From Thalassospira sp. MCCC 1A01428 (GTDB lineage Bacteria > Pseudomonadota > Alphaproteobacteria > Rhodospirillales > Thalassospiraceae), in contig NZ_JFJZ01000021.1 of the NCBI RefSeq assembly GCF_002115825.1, positions 22,422 to 86,421 of the forward strand: a DNA stretch of 64,000 bases. Reading direction: 5' to 3'. The notes beneath the pieces are model-generated. The model did not search any database. It had not been told where the DNA came from and saw nothing but the letters and a program-made list of their open reading frames with translations. A program made the position numbers and the translations under genes. Shown piece by piece: positions 54,140 to 61,991 of this stretch (its first letter is position 1; every line of letters begins with the position of its first letter).

Positions 54140-54706
54140 ATGGACCAGATCATGTTTAACAGGTTTTTGGGAATTGCCACGATGGTGGCAGGGATTGCAG
54201 TTGCGCTTCCGGCATTTGCCGGTGACATCACAATCAGCGATGCGTGGGCCAAGGAATCCATTGGTCGTGTGCCAAACGGGGCGGCTTTTTTTGTCATTCA
54301 TAATGATGGGGGCGCGGACAAAATTGTTGGCGCGACCTCGGACCTGGCTGATCGCACCGAACTGCATACACATATCATGGAAAATAACGTGATGAAGATG
54401 CGCCGGGTCGAGGGCGGGGTTGATGTGCCTGCCAACGGCGAGCTGACCTTCAAACCCGGCAGCTATCATGTGATGATGCTGGATTTGCACGAACCGTTAA
54501 AGGCCGGGCAGCATGTTGCCCTGACTTTGCAGTTTGAAAAGGCCGGGGAGGTGCCGGTTGATGTCGCGGTTATTTCCATGTCGGATGCGGCCAGCAAACA
54601 GCATGGTGCGATGAAGATGGATATGAAACCCGGCAAGGATGGCGCCATGGGTAAATCAAACGGCATGGGTGGTTCGTCTGGCGGGGCGGGCCAAATGCAA
54701 AACTGA
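54140..54706 (+). CDS. PCu(A)C family periplasmic copper chaperone
   Basis: 188 residues. A signal peptide (about 1-28, ending AFA) precedes a cupredoxin-like domain starting ISDAWAKE. The copper-binding pattern is complete: HTHIM, then MKM about 10 residues later, then HVMM. It would deliver Cu(I) to cytochrome c oxidase or hold it under limitation. Past the domain there is an extra Met/Lys/Gly-rich tail of about 35 residues (seven Met) that may bind more copper. ATG 54152 is an equally possible start. Forms a unit with the DUF2946-like gene 38 bases upstream. Confidence 0.92.
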   Translation: MDQIMFNRFLGIATMVAGIAVALPAFAGDITISDAWAKESIGRVPNGAAFFVIHNDGGADKIVGATSDLADRTELHTHIMENNVMKMRRVEGGVDVPANGELTFKPGSYHVMMLDLHEPLKAGQHVALTLQFEKAGEVPVDVAVISMSDAASKQHGAMKMDMKPGKDGAMGKSNGMGGSSGGAGQMQN

Positions 54707-54792
54707 TTATAGCTTTGGTCGCGGTATGGCTCGGTTTTGGGCCTGTACGCGGTTTGGGGTATAAAACACCGTCAGGAATGAATGGTAATGAC

Positions 54793-54822
54793 AAGGGGTG
54801 CGGATTGAACCGCGCCCCTTTT
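54793..54822 (+). terminator. Terminator after the copper chaperone gene
   Basis: AAGGGG-T-GCGG-N6-CCGC-G-CCCCTT, an 11-bp stem with one T-G pair, followed by TT. Confidence 0.75.
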
Positions 54823-54865
54823 GCCGTCATGATGGTGTTTTGCCAAAATGCGATGCGCGGGAAAC

Positions 54866-55360
54866 ATGACCAATATTGATGATCTGATCACAAAGCTGAA
54901 CCTGTTGCCCCATCCCGAGGGCGGCTATTACGCCGAAACCTTTCGGGCCACGGAACCCACCAATCCGCAGGGGCGATATCCGTCGGATCGTGCGACAGGC
55001 ACGGCGATTTATTATCTTTTGACCGCGGATACATTTTCGGGGATGCATATTTTAACCTCGGACGAGATTTTTCATTTCTATATGGGCGATACGGTAGAGC
55101 AATTACAGCTGTTTGCCGATGGCAGCCACCGGGTGGTCGAGATCGGAACAGACATTGTTGCAGGTCATCATCCGCAACAGGTGGTGCCCAAAAATGTGTG
55201 GCAAGGGGCCCGCCTTAAACCCGGCGGCGCATTTGCCTTGCTGGGATGTACGGTGGCACCGGGGTTTGATTTTGCCGATTTTACTATGGGCAAACGGGCG
55301 GACCTGATGGCGACCTGGCCTGATGCGCGTGACATGATTACGGCCTTGACGCGCGATTGA
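54866..55360 (+). CDS. Cupin family protein (DUF985)
   Basis: 164 residues. Family blocks are LLPHPEGGYYAETFR, a GTAIYYLL strand, SDEIFHFYMGD and VVPKNVWQGA, all in DUF985 (cupin_5) proteins, a single-domain cupin of unknown substrate. ATG 54866 begins just before the domain; an upstream ATG at 54848 would add six residues. Soluble. The next gene (LysE type) follows in the same direction after 45 bases. Confidence 0.88.
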   Translation: MTNIDDLITKLNLLPHPEGGYYAETFRATEPTNPQGRYPSDRATGTAIYYLLTADTFSGMHILTSDEIFHFYMGDTVEQLQLFADGSHRVVEIGTDIVAGHHPQQVVPKNVWQGARLKPGGAFALLGCTVAPGFDFADFTMGKRADLMATWPDARDMITALTRD

Positions 55361-55405
55361 ATTTGCGGCGCAATCGGCAAACAAAATTGTGATTTGTCGG
55401 GGTGG

Positions 55406-56056
55406 ATGATGTCCTTTGATACGTGGCTGGTTTTTGCCGGGGCGGCCTTTGCGCTTTCGATGGCGCCGGGACCCAATAATTTGATGGCGATGTTTAATGG
55501 TGCGCGCCACGGTGTGGGGGCATCGGCCACGGGCGGCATTGGCCGATTGCTGGCCTTTGTTATTATGATTGTGGTTGCGGCAACCGGCCTTGGTGTGGTG
55601 CTGGCGGCAAGCGAAGTGGCGTTTGGCATTATCAAATATGCCGGGGCGGCGTATCTGGTTTATTTGGGCATTAAAACCTGGCGCAGCCCGGTTTCCGGTC
55701 AATCGGCGGAAGGAGCGGCAATTTCGGGCGAGCACAAGGTATTTCAGGCCCGCCCGCGTGCCTATGATCTGGCCCGGCGTGAATTTTTGACCGCGATGGG
55801 GAACCCCAAGGCCATTTTGATTTTTACCGCCTTTTTCCCGCAGTTTTTAAATGCGCAAGCCCCTTATGGCGAACAGTTTGCCATTATGGGACTGACATTT
55901 TTGCTGATGGAGGCCTGCGTTTTGCTGGCCTACGGGCTGGTCGGCGGGCAGGTGAAGGGGTTTGTGCGGTCTGCCGGCCATTTGCGCATTCTTAACCGGG
56001 TTAGCGGTGGTGTATTGATGGGGGCAGGGGCGTTGCTGGCTGTGGCACGCCGGTAA
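55406..56056 (+). CDS. LysE/RhtB family exporter
   Basis: About 217 residues with five to six membrane helices. The start region FALSMAPGPNNLMAMFNGAR is the LysE/RhtB signature (the conserved PGP), followed by YLVYLGIKTWRS and GNPKAILIFTAFFPQF. It exports an amino acid or similar small metabolite; the substrate is unknown. The start is one of ATG 55406/55409, preceded by GGGGTGG. Confidence 0.92.
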   Translation: MMSFDTWLVFAGAAFALSMAPGPNNLMAMFNGARHGVGASATGGIGRLLAFVIMIVVAATGLGVVLAASEVAFGIIKYAGAAYLVYLGIKTWRSPVSGQSAEGAAISGEHKVFQARPRAYDLARREFLTAMGNPKAILIFTAFFPQFLNAQAPYGEQFAIMGLTFLLMEACVLLAYGLVGGQVKGFVRSAGHLRILNRVSGGVLMGAGALLAVARR

Positions 56057-56092
56057 TTTCGGCGTATTTTATTTATGTTAATGTCAAAATGA

Positions 56093-56122
56093 AAACGGGC
56101 TGCGCAAGCGGGCAGCCCGTTT
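56093..56122. terminator. Bidirectional terminator between convergent genes
   Basis: AAACGGGCTGC-N8-GCAGCCCGTTT, a perfect 11-bp stem between the LysE gene and the small membrane protein gene. Confidence 0.85.
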
Positions 56123-56146
56123 GGGAGTGGTTGTTTCACCGGCGAT

Positions 56147-56497
56147 TTAATTGCCGCTGCCAAACACGGTTGAAAGAGACGTCACAAACATAACCAGTGT
56201 TAAAATCGCAAAAAGATATGCCCAATAGCGTACCTTGATGAAAAATATGCTGTCGCCGCGCTTGAGCAAAACGGTTTCGCCGGTTTTTTCATCTAACAAT
56301 TCGCGCCCCTTGTCGGAACGTTCAAGCCAGCGCATGGTTTGAAAGACAGCCAGTGTTGCGCCAAGCATGATGAAGGCAGGCAACATTTGCTGGGGAACGT
56401 ATTGTTCGACCAGTCCAAAGACAAGCATGGAAATCAGCGCACCGATCAGTGCAGCCAAGGGCAGCAAAATGCCCCATCCTCTCCAGATAATAAACAT
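56147..56497 (-). CDS. Small uncharacterised membrane protein
   Basis: 116 residues; ATG 56497 has GGAGG 5 bases upstream. Three membrane segments (about 7-27, 39-56 and 91-109) with a charged cytoplasmic loop ERSDKGRELLDEKTGETVLL between the second and third. No family is recognised. Monocistronic. Confidence 0.78.
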   Translation of the reverse strand: MFIIWRGWGILLPLAALIGALISMLVFGLVEQYVPQQMLPAFIMLGATLAVFQTMRWLERSDKGRELLDEKTGETVLLKRGDSIFFIKVRYWAYLFAILTLVMFVTSLSTVFGSGN

Positions 56498-56761
56498 ATG
56501 ATCCTCCGCGTTTGTTTTGTTTTGTTATGTTTTGAAGCTCGATGCCGGGGATATATGACCCGGAAAGGGTTCTATGAAAACAGGAAAGTGCAGGGAAACC
56601 ACAAATTTCATGGGTCCGAAAACATAACCATCCCCGCGTGCACGCGCAGCAAAAGCCCGGCAAGAAGGGACGCAGATTTTGCTGCACCCCCTTTGAGGAA
56701 AAGATTGATCTGATGGTGCATGCCCAACGCAAATGGCATCCATCACCAGTGAGGGCAGAAA

Positions 56762-56845
56762 TCAGCATATTTCCCTTACCCGATGCGGGGTGACTTTCCG
56801 ACCTTCAATGACGTGCAGCCCCGGACCGACCTGGGTGTGATGTTT
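56762..56845 (-). pseudogene. Relic of the 3' end of a dppF-like gene
   Basis: On the minus strand the frame ending at TGA 56764-56762 reads HVIEGRKVTPHRVREIC. The intact DppF at 57907 ends RVIEGREVACHRVEEIF. Over the last 23 residues 15 are identical, and the DNA matches the intact gene at roughly three of four bases through the stop codon and into the trailer. Nothing upstream of about 56845 aligns. It is therefore the surviving tail of a diverged dppF paralogue, in the same orientation, on the far side of the arsR operon. Confidence 0.8.
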
Positions 56846-56883
56846 CATTGGTTCGGGGTGTCGGCTTTGATGTTTCTATAAAT

Positions 56884-56903
56884 ACTAAGGCAATTGACTT
56901 AGT
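56884..56903. promoter_or_regulatory. ArsR operator 1
   Basis: ACTAAGGCAATTGACTTAGT, palindromic except for one mismatched pair. It lies just upstream of the arsR -35 element (TTGACA at 56908-56913). The same ACTAAGGCA half occurs in operator 2. Confidence 0.7.
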
Positions 56904-56907
56904 GTTG

Positions 56908-56937
56908 TTGACAAAGGCCCGGAATATCGATTACTAA
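56908..56937 (+). promoter_or_regulatory. arsR promoter
   Basis: Perfect -35 TTGACA (56908-56913), an 18-bp spacer and a weak -10 TACTAA (56932-56937). Transcription would begin at or next to the ATG at 56943, giving a leaderless or nearly leaderless mRNA. Confidence 0.5.
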
Positions 56938-56952
56938 GGCATATGCCTTATC
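56933..56952. promoter_or_regulatory. ArsR operator 2, covering the -10 element and start codon
   Basis: TAAGGCATATGCCTTA (56935-56950) is a perfect 16-bp palindrome that contains the arsR ATG (56943-56945). Its centre is 49 bp from that of operator 1. Confidence 0.72.
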
Positions 56953-57281
56953 ATTCTACGCCCCTGGACCTTGCCTTTCATGCTCTTAGCGATCCCACTC
57001 GCCGGGCGGTGGTTTCGCGGCTTGCCCGGGGCGAGGCACCTGTGAGCGATCTGGCCGCACCTTTCGACATGGCCCTGCCCTCATTCGCGCAGCACCTTAA
57101 AGTCCTTGAAGATTGTGGTCTGATCACCAGCGAGAAACGCGGGCGTAGCCGTTGGTGCCGACTGGTGCCGGAATGTTTCGATGAGGCTATGACCTGGCTG
57201 GAATCGGAGCGTCGGCGTTGGGCCGCCCAGCTTGATCAGCTGGAAGTCTACTTGGACAAAAAGGAGGTAGATGATGGATGA
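56943..57281 (+). CDS. ArsR family transcriptional regulator
   Basis: 112 residues, winged helix: FHALSDPTRRAVVSRLARGE, then DLAAPFDMALPSFAQHLKVL (recognition helix around SFAQHLKVLED) and the wing SEKRGRSRWCRLVP. There is no ELCVCDL-type metal site, so it belongs to the ArsR group that partners SRPBCC proteins rather than the metal sensors. No Shine-Dalgarno is seen and the start lies inside a palindrome, so it is probably autorepressed and translated leaderless. It overlaps the next gene by 11 bases. Confidence 0.92.
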   Translation: MPYHSTPLDLAFHALSDPTRRAVVSRLARGEAPVSDLAAPFDMALPSFAQHLKVLEDCGLITSEKRGRSRWCRLVPECFDEAMTWLESERRRWAAQLDQLEVYLDKKEVDDG

Positions 57282-57762
57282 TACGAAAAATCCGATTGAG
57301 ACGTGGTCTCTTGACCGGGAAATCGTGCTGGTCAAATTATTGAACCACCCGCGCCATAAGGTCTTTGCGGCCTGGACGGACCCTGATGCGCTGGCGAAAT
57401 GGTATGGCCCCGTCGGCCTCGACATCGAGACCCTGGAAGCGGACATCCGGGAAGGAGGAGTCTGGCGGTTTGATATGGTGGGTGAATTTGAAGGCAAACC
57501 GCAGCGTTTCGAAAACCACATGCGCTTTTTGGAGATCGTGCCGAATGAGCGGATTGTTATGGATTACGGCACACCTGACCCTGACGACCCCGAACGGTTT
57601 CGCATGACGGTCACCTTTGATGAGCAGAGCGACGGCAAGACTGTCGTTACGTTACGCCAACTCCATCCCACTCGGGAACGGCGCTCTGCGGTTATTGCTT
57701 TCGGTGCGGTGGAATACGGGCTCCAGACTCTTGACGGACTTGCCGCATGGCTGGATGGTTAA
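57271..57762 (+). CDS. SRPBCC (AHSA1-like) domain protein
   Basis: 163 residues with an activator-of-Hsp90-homologue/START-like fold: HPRHKVFAAWTDPDALAKWY at the start, GGVWRFDMVGEFEGKP, the FLEIVPNERIVMDYGTP strand and an end helix EYGLQTLDGLAAWLDG. The hydrophobic cavity of this fold binds small lipophilic molecules; the actual ligand is unknown. It overlaps arsR by 11 bases (GGAGG inside arsR serves as its ribosome site), the common ArsR-SRPBCC operon. Confidence 0.92.
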   Translation: MMDDTKNPIETWSLDREIVLVKLLNHPRHKVFAAWTDPDALAKWYGPVGLDIETLEADIREGGVWRFDMVGEFEGKPQRFENHMRFLEIVPNERIVMDYGTPDPDDPERFRMTVTFDEQSDGKTVVTLRQLHPTRERRSAVIAFGAVEYGLQTLDGLAAWLDG

Positions 57763-57841
57763 ACCTTCGGTCAAGCGGCGCTGCACAAGAAGGCGACGAA
57801 CGTTCTATCGATCTGGCACCATATGCGCACAACCTGTAAAT

Positions 57842-57872
57842 AAAGGGACGCATTGTTTGGATGCGTCCCTTT
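57842..57872. terminator. Bidirectional terminator between the SRPBCC and dppF genes
   Basis: AAAGGGACGCAT-N7-ATGCGTCCCTTT, a perfect 12-bp stem that serves both the arsR operon and the dpp operon. Confidence 0.9.
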
Positions 57873-57906
57873 GTTCATACCGGTTGATTGTCGAAGAAAG
57901 GCAGGA

Positions 57907-58902
57907 TCAGAAGATTTCCTCAACCCGATGGCAGGCGACTTCGCGGCCTTCAATAACGCGCAGTTCCGGGCGGACCTGGGCGCAATGCTCGGTCGCGTAG
58001 GGGCAGCGTTTATGAAAGGCACAGCCTGATGGCGGGTTGATCGGGGATGGCAGCTCGCCCGTTAGCGGGTCGGATTTAACCCGGTGGGCGGGGTCAATTT
58101 TTGGCGCTGATGCCAGCAAAGCCCTGGTATAGGGATGAAGCGGGCGGTTAAACAGTTCCTCGGTTGGGCCTTTTTCGGCCACCCGGCCCAGATACATGAC
58201 CATCACATCATCGGCAATGTGGCGCACCACAGACAGATCATGCGAAATGAACACATAGGCGACGTTCATTTCATCTTGCAAATCCATCATCAGGTTCAAA
58301 ACCTGTGCCTGCACCGATACGTCCAGTGCGGAAACAGGTTCGTCGGCAACAATGACCTTGGGTTCAAGGATCAGCGCACGGGCAATGGCAATACGCTGGC
58401 GTTGCCCGCCCGAAAACATGTGCGGATAACGATTGAAAAATTCCGACCGTAACCCGACCTTGGACATGGTCTCGCGCACGCGTTCCTGGCGTTCCTTGCG
58501 GCTCAGTTTTTCCATATTCAGCAAAACCGGTTCTTCCAGAATCTGGCCGACCTTTTTGCGGGGATTAAGCGAACCATACGGGTTCTGGAAAATCATTTGA
58601 ACCGTGCGACGAAACAGCTTGGCGTCTTTTTCTGACAAATTGCCAACAGCTTCGCCATTGATTTTAAGCGCGCCCGAAGACGGCTTTTCGATCAAGGTTA
58701 ACTGGCGGCCAAGGGTGGATTTGCCACAGCCGGACTCTCCGACAACTGCCAGGGTTTTTTTGGCTTCCAGCGAAAATGAAACACCATCCAGCGCCTTGAC
58801 TGATGCGGTCGGTTTGCCAAATCCGCCCCCCACCGTGTAATGCCGCGCCAGGGTGTCCCCTTCCATAAGGGCAACGCCGGGTTTGGTATCAAGAAAGCTC
58901 AT
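57907..58902 (-). CDS. dppF: Dipeptide/oligopeptide ABC transporter ATP-binding protein (DppF type)
   Basis: ATPase of 331 residues with Walker A GESGCGKST, Q-loop QMIFQNPYGSLNPR, signature FSGGQRQRIAIARAL, Walker B VIVADEPVSALD and the C-terminal oligopeptide-transporter domain with CAFHKRCPYA (Cys cluster, possibly an iron-sulfur site). It starts directly after the dppD stop and ends the operon. A relic of a similar 3' end lies at 56762. Confidence 0.95.
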   Translation of the reverse strand: MSFLDTKPGVALMEGDTLARHYTVGGGFGKPTASVKALDGVSFSLEAKKTLAVVGESGCGKSTLGRQLTLIEKPSSGALKINGEAVGNLSEKDAKLFRRTVQMIFQNPYGSLNPRKKVGQILEEPVLLNMEKLSRKERQERVRETMSKVGLRSEFFNRYPHMFSGGQRQRIAIARALILEPKVIVADEPVSALDVSVQAQVLNLMMDLQDEMNVAYVFISHDLSVVRHIADDVMVMYLGRVAEKGPTEELFNRPLHPYTRALLASAPKIDPAHRVKSDPLTGELPSPINPPSGCAFHKRCPYATEHCAQVRPELRVIEGREVACHRVEEIF

Positions 58903-59892
58903 TTACACAGTCCTCCCGGTGGGCTGCCCGTTATCATCTAACGGATAAAAACACCGCACGTCCCGGCCGTAATAATCCTCTACCAGCGGCTGGGTCGATA
59001 CGCATTTATCGGTGGCGTAACGGCAACGCGGGCTTAACAGGCACCCGGTCGGGCGGTCATGTGCGCCCGGAACCACACCGGGGATGGTGCGCAATCGGTC
59101 ATGACCTTCCGAGCGTTCCGGCAATGCTTCTAGCAAGGCCTGGGTATAGGGATGGCGCGGGGCGGCAAACAGGCCATCGGCCGGGCCGCTTTCAAACAGC
59201 TGACCTGCATACATCACCTGAATGCGGTCTGCGGCCTCGGACACCAGGGCCAGATCGTGGGTGATCAGGATCAGGGCCATGTCACTGTCTGATTGCAGTT
59301 TCAATAACAGGTCAATGATCTGGGCCTGAATGGTGACATCCAGTGCGGTGGTTGGTTCGTCCGCCACCAGCAGGCGCGGGTTACATGCAATTGCCATGGC
59401 AATCACAATACGCTGGCTCATCCCGCCCGAAAGCTGGTGGGGATAAGCCTTCATCCGCGATTTGGGGTCGGGAATGCCGACCTGGTTTAACAAGTCCAGC
59501 GTGCGTTCGCGCCGTTGCTTTTTGTTGCCGCCCTCATGGACCTTAAGGGCCTCCATGATCTGGGTTTCAACAGTGTAGCACGGGTTGAGCGACGACATTG
59601 GATCCTGAAAGATCATGGCGATGTCTTTGCCGGTAATGTTGCGGCGCTTGCGTGCGGGCATCCGCAACAGGTCTTCGCCGTCAAAGGTCAGGCTGTCGGC
59701 GGTGACACGGCCGGGATAGTCGATCAGGCCCATCAGGGCCAGCGAACTGACAGATTTGCCCGACCCGGATTCACCGACAATACCCAGAACTTCGCCGCGT
59801 TCGACCGAAAAGCTGACGGAATCAACCGCGCGAAACGGGTTGTTTTCCGAGCCAAATTCGACCGTCAGGTTTTTTACTTCTAACAATGCCAT
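58903..59892 (-). CDS. dppD: Dipeptide/oligopeptide ABC transporter ATP-binding protein (DppD type)
   Basis: ATPase of 329 residues with Walker [23 protein letters not shown], signature [16 protein letters not shown], Walker [13 protein letters not shown] and the C-terminal [14 protein letters not shown] cluster. It lies 6 bases after dppC and abuts dppF. It would form the ATPase heterodimer with DppF. Confidence 0.95.
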   Translation of the reverse strand: MALLEVKNLTVEFGSENNPFRAVDSVSFSVERGEVLGIVGESGSGKSVSSLALMGLIDYPGRVTADSLTFDGEDLLRMPARKRRNITGKDIAMIFQDPMSSLNPCYTVETQIMEALKVHEGGNKKQRRERTLDLLNQVGIPDPKSRMKAYPHQLSGGMSQRIVIAMAIACNPRLLVADEPTTALDVTIQAQIIDLLLKLQSDSDMALILITHDLALVSEAADRIQVMYAGQLFESGPADGLFAAPRHPYTQALLEALPERSEGHDRLRTIPGVVPGAHDRPTGCLLSPRCRYATDKCVSTQPLVEDYYGRDVRCFYPLDDNGQPTGRTV

Positions 59893-59898
59893 GACGAT

Positions 59899-60843
59899 TT
59901 ACCGCTTCATCTTGGGATCGAGGGCATCGCGCAGACCATCACCCATCAGGTTAAAGGCCAGCACGGTGATCAGGATACACAGGCCGGGGAAGGTAACAAT
60001 CCACCAGGCGGAACCAACGAATTCGCGGGCATTTGCCAGCATCGAACCCCATTCCGGCGTCGGCGGTTGTGCGCCAAGGCCCAAAAAGCCAAGGGCAGCC
60101 GCATCCAGAATGGCGTTGGAAATGCCCAATGTACCCTGCACGATCAACGGGGCGGCACAGTTGGGCAGAATGTTGATAAACATCTGGCGCAGCGCACCGG
60201 CACCGGCAATTTGCGAGGCGGTGACATATTCCTTGTTACGTTCCGAAATCACCGACGCCCGGGTCAGCCGCACGTAATGGGGCAACTGAACAATGGCAAT
60301 GGCCAGCATCGCATTGATCAGGTTCGGGCCAAGAATGGTGACAATGGCAAGGGCCAGTACCAGGCTGGGAATGGACAACATGATGTCCATCACCCGCATG
60401 ATGCCAATTTCAACCCAGCCCCGGAAATAGCCGGAGGCCAGACCAAGGGTCACGCCAAAGATGACCGAAATAATCACAACGAACAGGCCGATAAACACCG
60501 AAAGCTGCGCGCCATACATCAGGCGCGATACCATGTCGCGGCCAACCGCATCGGTGCCAAGCAAATATTGCGAGCTGCCGCCATCTTCCCATGCCGGCGG
60601 CATCTGGATGGCGGAACGGTCCTGTACGATCGGGTCGTACGGGGCAACGACCTGGGCGAACACGGCTAAAAAAACAACAATGCCAACAATAATCAAACCG
60701 GCAAGTGCGCCGCGATTCTGGCGGAAATAATGCCAGAATTCAGCCATCGGCGAGGGCGGTTTGGCGACCAGGCTTGCTTCAAGTTCCTTGCGCGCTGCAT
60801 CGTCCTGATCGGGCGTGGTCGCGGGATTTGTTTGTGTACTCAT
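59899..60843 (-). CDS. dppC: Dipeptide/oligopeptide ABC transporter permease (DppC type)
   Basis: Permease of 314 residues. A charged N-terminal tail (about 1-35) precedes six membrane helices; the EAA-like loop is ASQIAGAGALRQMFINILPN, and the end LNLMGDGLRDALDPKMK is typical of DppC/OppC. It follows dppB by 14 bases. Confidence 0.95.
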   Translation of the reverse strand: MSTQTNPATTPDQDDAARKELEASLVAKPPSPMAEFWHYFRQNRGALAGLIIVGIVVFLAVFAQVVAPYDPIVQDRSAIQMPPAWEDGGSSQYLLGTDAVGRDMVSRLMYGAQLSVFIGLFVVIISVIFGVTLGLASGYFRGWVEIGIMRVMDIMLSIPSLVLALAIVTILGPNLINAMLAIAIVQLPHYVRLTRASVISERNKEYVTASQIAGAGALRQMFINILPNCAAPLIVQGTLGISNAILDAAALGFLGLGAQPPTPEWGSMLANAREFVGSAWWIVTFPGLCILITVLAFNLMGDGLRDALDPKMKR

Positions 60844-60857
60844 AACTTTGCCATCCC

Positions 60858-61868
60858 TTAGCGCGTATGACGAATGCGGGGATTGATCACGCTATAGGTC
60901 AGATCAACAAACAGATTGACCATCATGATCATGATCGCGATCAGAAGAATACCGCCCTGAATGGTCGGATAGTCGCGACGGCTTACCGCTTCGACGATCC
61001 ATTTGCCAATGCCGGGCCAGGAAAAGATCGTTTCCGTCAAAATGGCACCGGCCACCAGCACACTCACCTGCAAGCCAATCACGGTCACAACCGGGATCAG
61101 GGCATTGCGAAGGGCATGGACAATCACAACCTTGGTCGGGCTAAGGCCCTTGGCGCGCGCAACACGGATGTAATCCTCGCGCAGAACTTCCAGCATCGAG
61201 GATCGGGTCATGCGGGCAATCACGGCCATTGGAATGGTTCCGAGCGCAATTGACGGCAGGATCAGATGCTGCAAGGCATCGACAAATGCGCCTTTCTGAT
61301 CGCTTAGCAACGTATCAATCAGCATGAAGCCGGTCGTGGGTTCAATGTAATACAGAACCGACAGACGGCCCGAAACCGGGGTCCAGCCAAGGGATACGGA
61401 AAAGAACATGATCAACATCGTTGCCCACCAGAAGATCGGCATCGAGTACCCGGCCAGCGAGATGGTCATGGTGGTATAGTCAAAAATGCCACCCCGGCGC
61501 ACTGCGGCAACAACACCCAGCGGCAAGCCAACGACAATGGCAAATAAAATGGCAATAACACCCAGTTCGACCGTTGCCGGGAACAGGGTCATGAATTCTT
61601 CGAGGACCGGTTTTTTGGTCACAAAGGATTTGCCAAGGTCGCCCTGGAATACCCCCAGAAGATAATGGAAGTATTGAACAATGACCGGCTGATCAAACCC
61701 GTATTGTGCCTTTAACTGGGCATAACGGACAGCATCAACGCCACGTTCCCCGGCCATCATCAGGATGGGATCACCAGGAATCAGGCGGATTAGGAAGAAG
61801 ACCAGCAGGGTAACGCCGAAGAATGTCGGCACAATGTCACCCAGTCTGCGGAAAAGGAATCCTAGCAT
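60858..61868 (-). CDS. dppB: Dipeptide/oligopeptide ABC transporter permease (DppB type)
   Basis: Permease of 336 residues with six helices. The N-terminus LGFLFRRLGDIVPTFFGVTL and IRLIPGDP are DppB signatures, and the EAA loop reads ARAKGLSPTKVVIVHALRNA. It lies 123 bases after dppA, with a hairpin between. Confidence 0.95.
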   Translation of the reverse strand: MLGFLFRRLGDIVPTFFGVTLLVFFLIRLIPGDPILMMAGERGVDAVRYAQLKAQYGFDQPVIVQYFHYLLGVFQGDLGKSFVTKKPVLEEFMTLFPATVELGVIAILFAIVVGLPLGVVAAVRRGGIFDYTTMTISLAGYSMPIFWWATMLIMFFSVSLGWTPVSGRLSVLYYIEPTTGFMLIDTLLSDQKGAFVDALQHLILPSIALGTIPMAVIARMTRSSMLEVLREDYIRVARAKGLSPTKVVIVHALRNALIPVVTVIGLQVSVLVAGAILTETIFSWPGIGKWIVEAVSRRDYPTIQGGILLIAIMIMMVNLFVDLTYSVINPRIRHTR

Positions 61869-61949
61869 GCCTTGGGGCCTTTTTTGCTCATTCAGGCGCT
61901 GTTTGCGCGCTTGAACGTTCTCTCTCTTATTTTTATCCGGGAATGCGAA

Positions 61950-61971
61950 GAGGCCCGGATAACCGGGCCTC
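61950..61971 (-). terminator. Intercistronic hairpin between dppA and dppB
   Basis: GAGGCCCGG-N4-CCGGGCCTC, a perfect 9-bp stem 20 bases after the dppA stop with no strong T-run. Such hairpins usually stabilise the binding-protein mRNA or attenuate the downstream genes. Confidence 0.75.
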
Positions 61972-61991
61972 TCGACAAAATGGGGGCGCGA

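Larger units (their letters stand above)
56498..56942. other. 445-base region between the membrane protein and arsR genes
   Basis: Contains no intact gene. It holds the promoter of the small membrane protein (left), a minus-strand relic of a dppF 3' end (56762-56845) and the arsR promoter with a palindromic operator (right). Confidence 0.7.
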
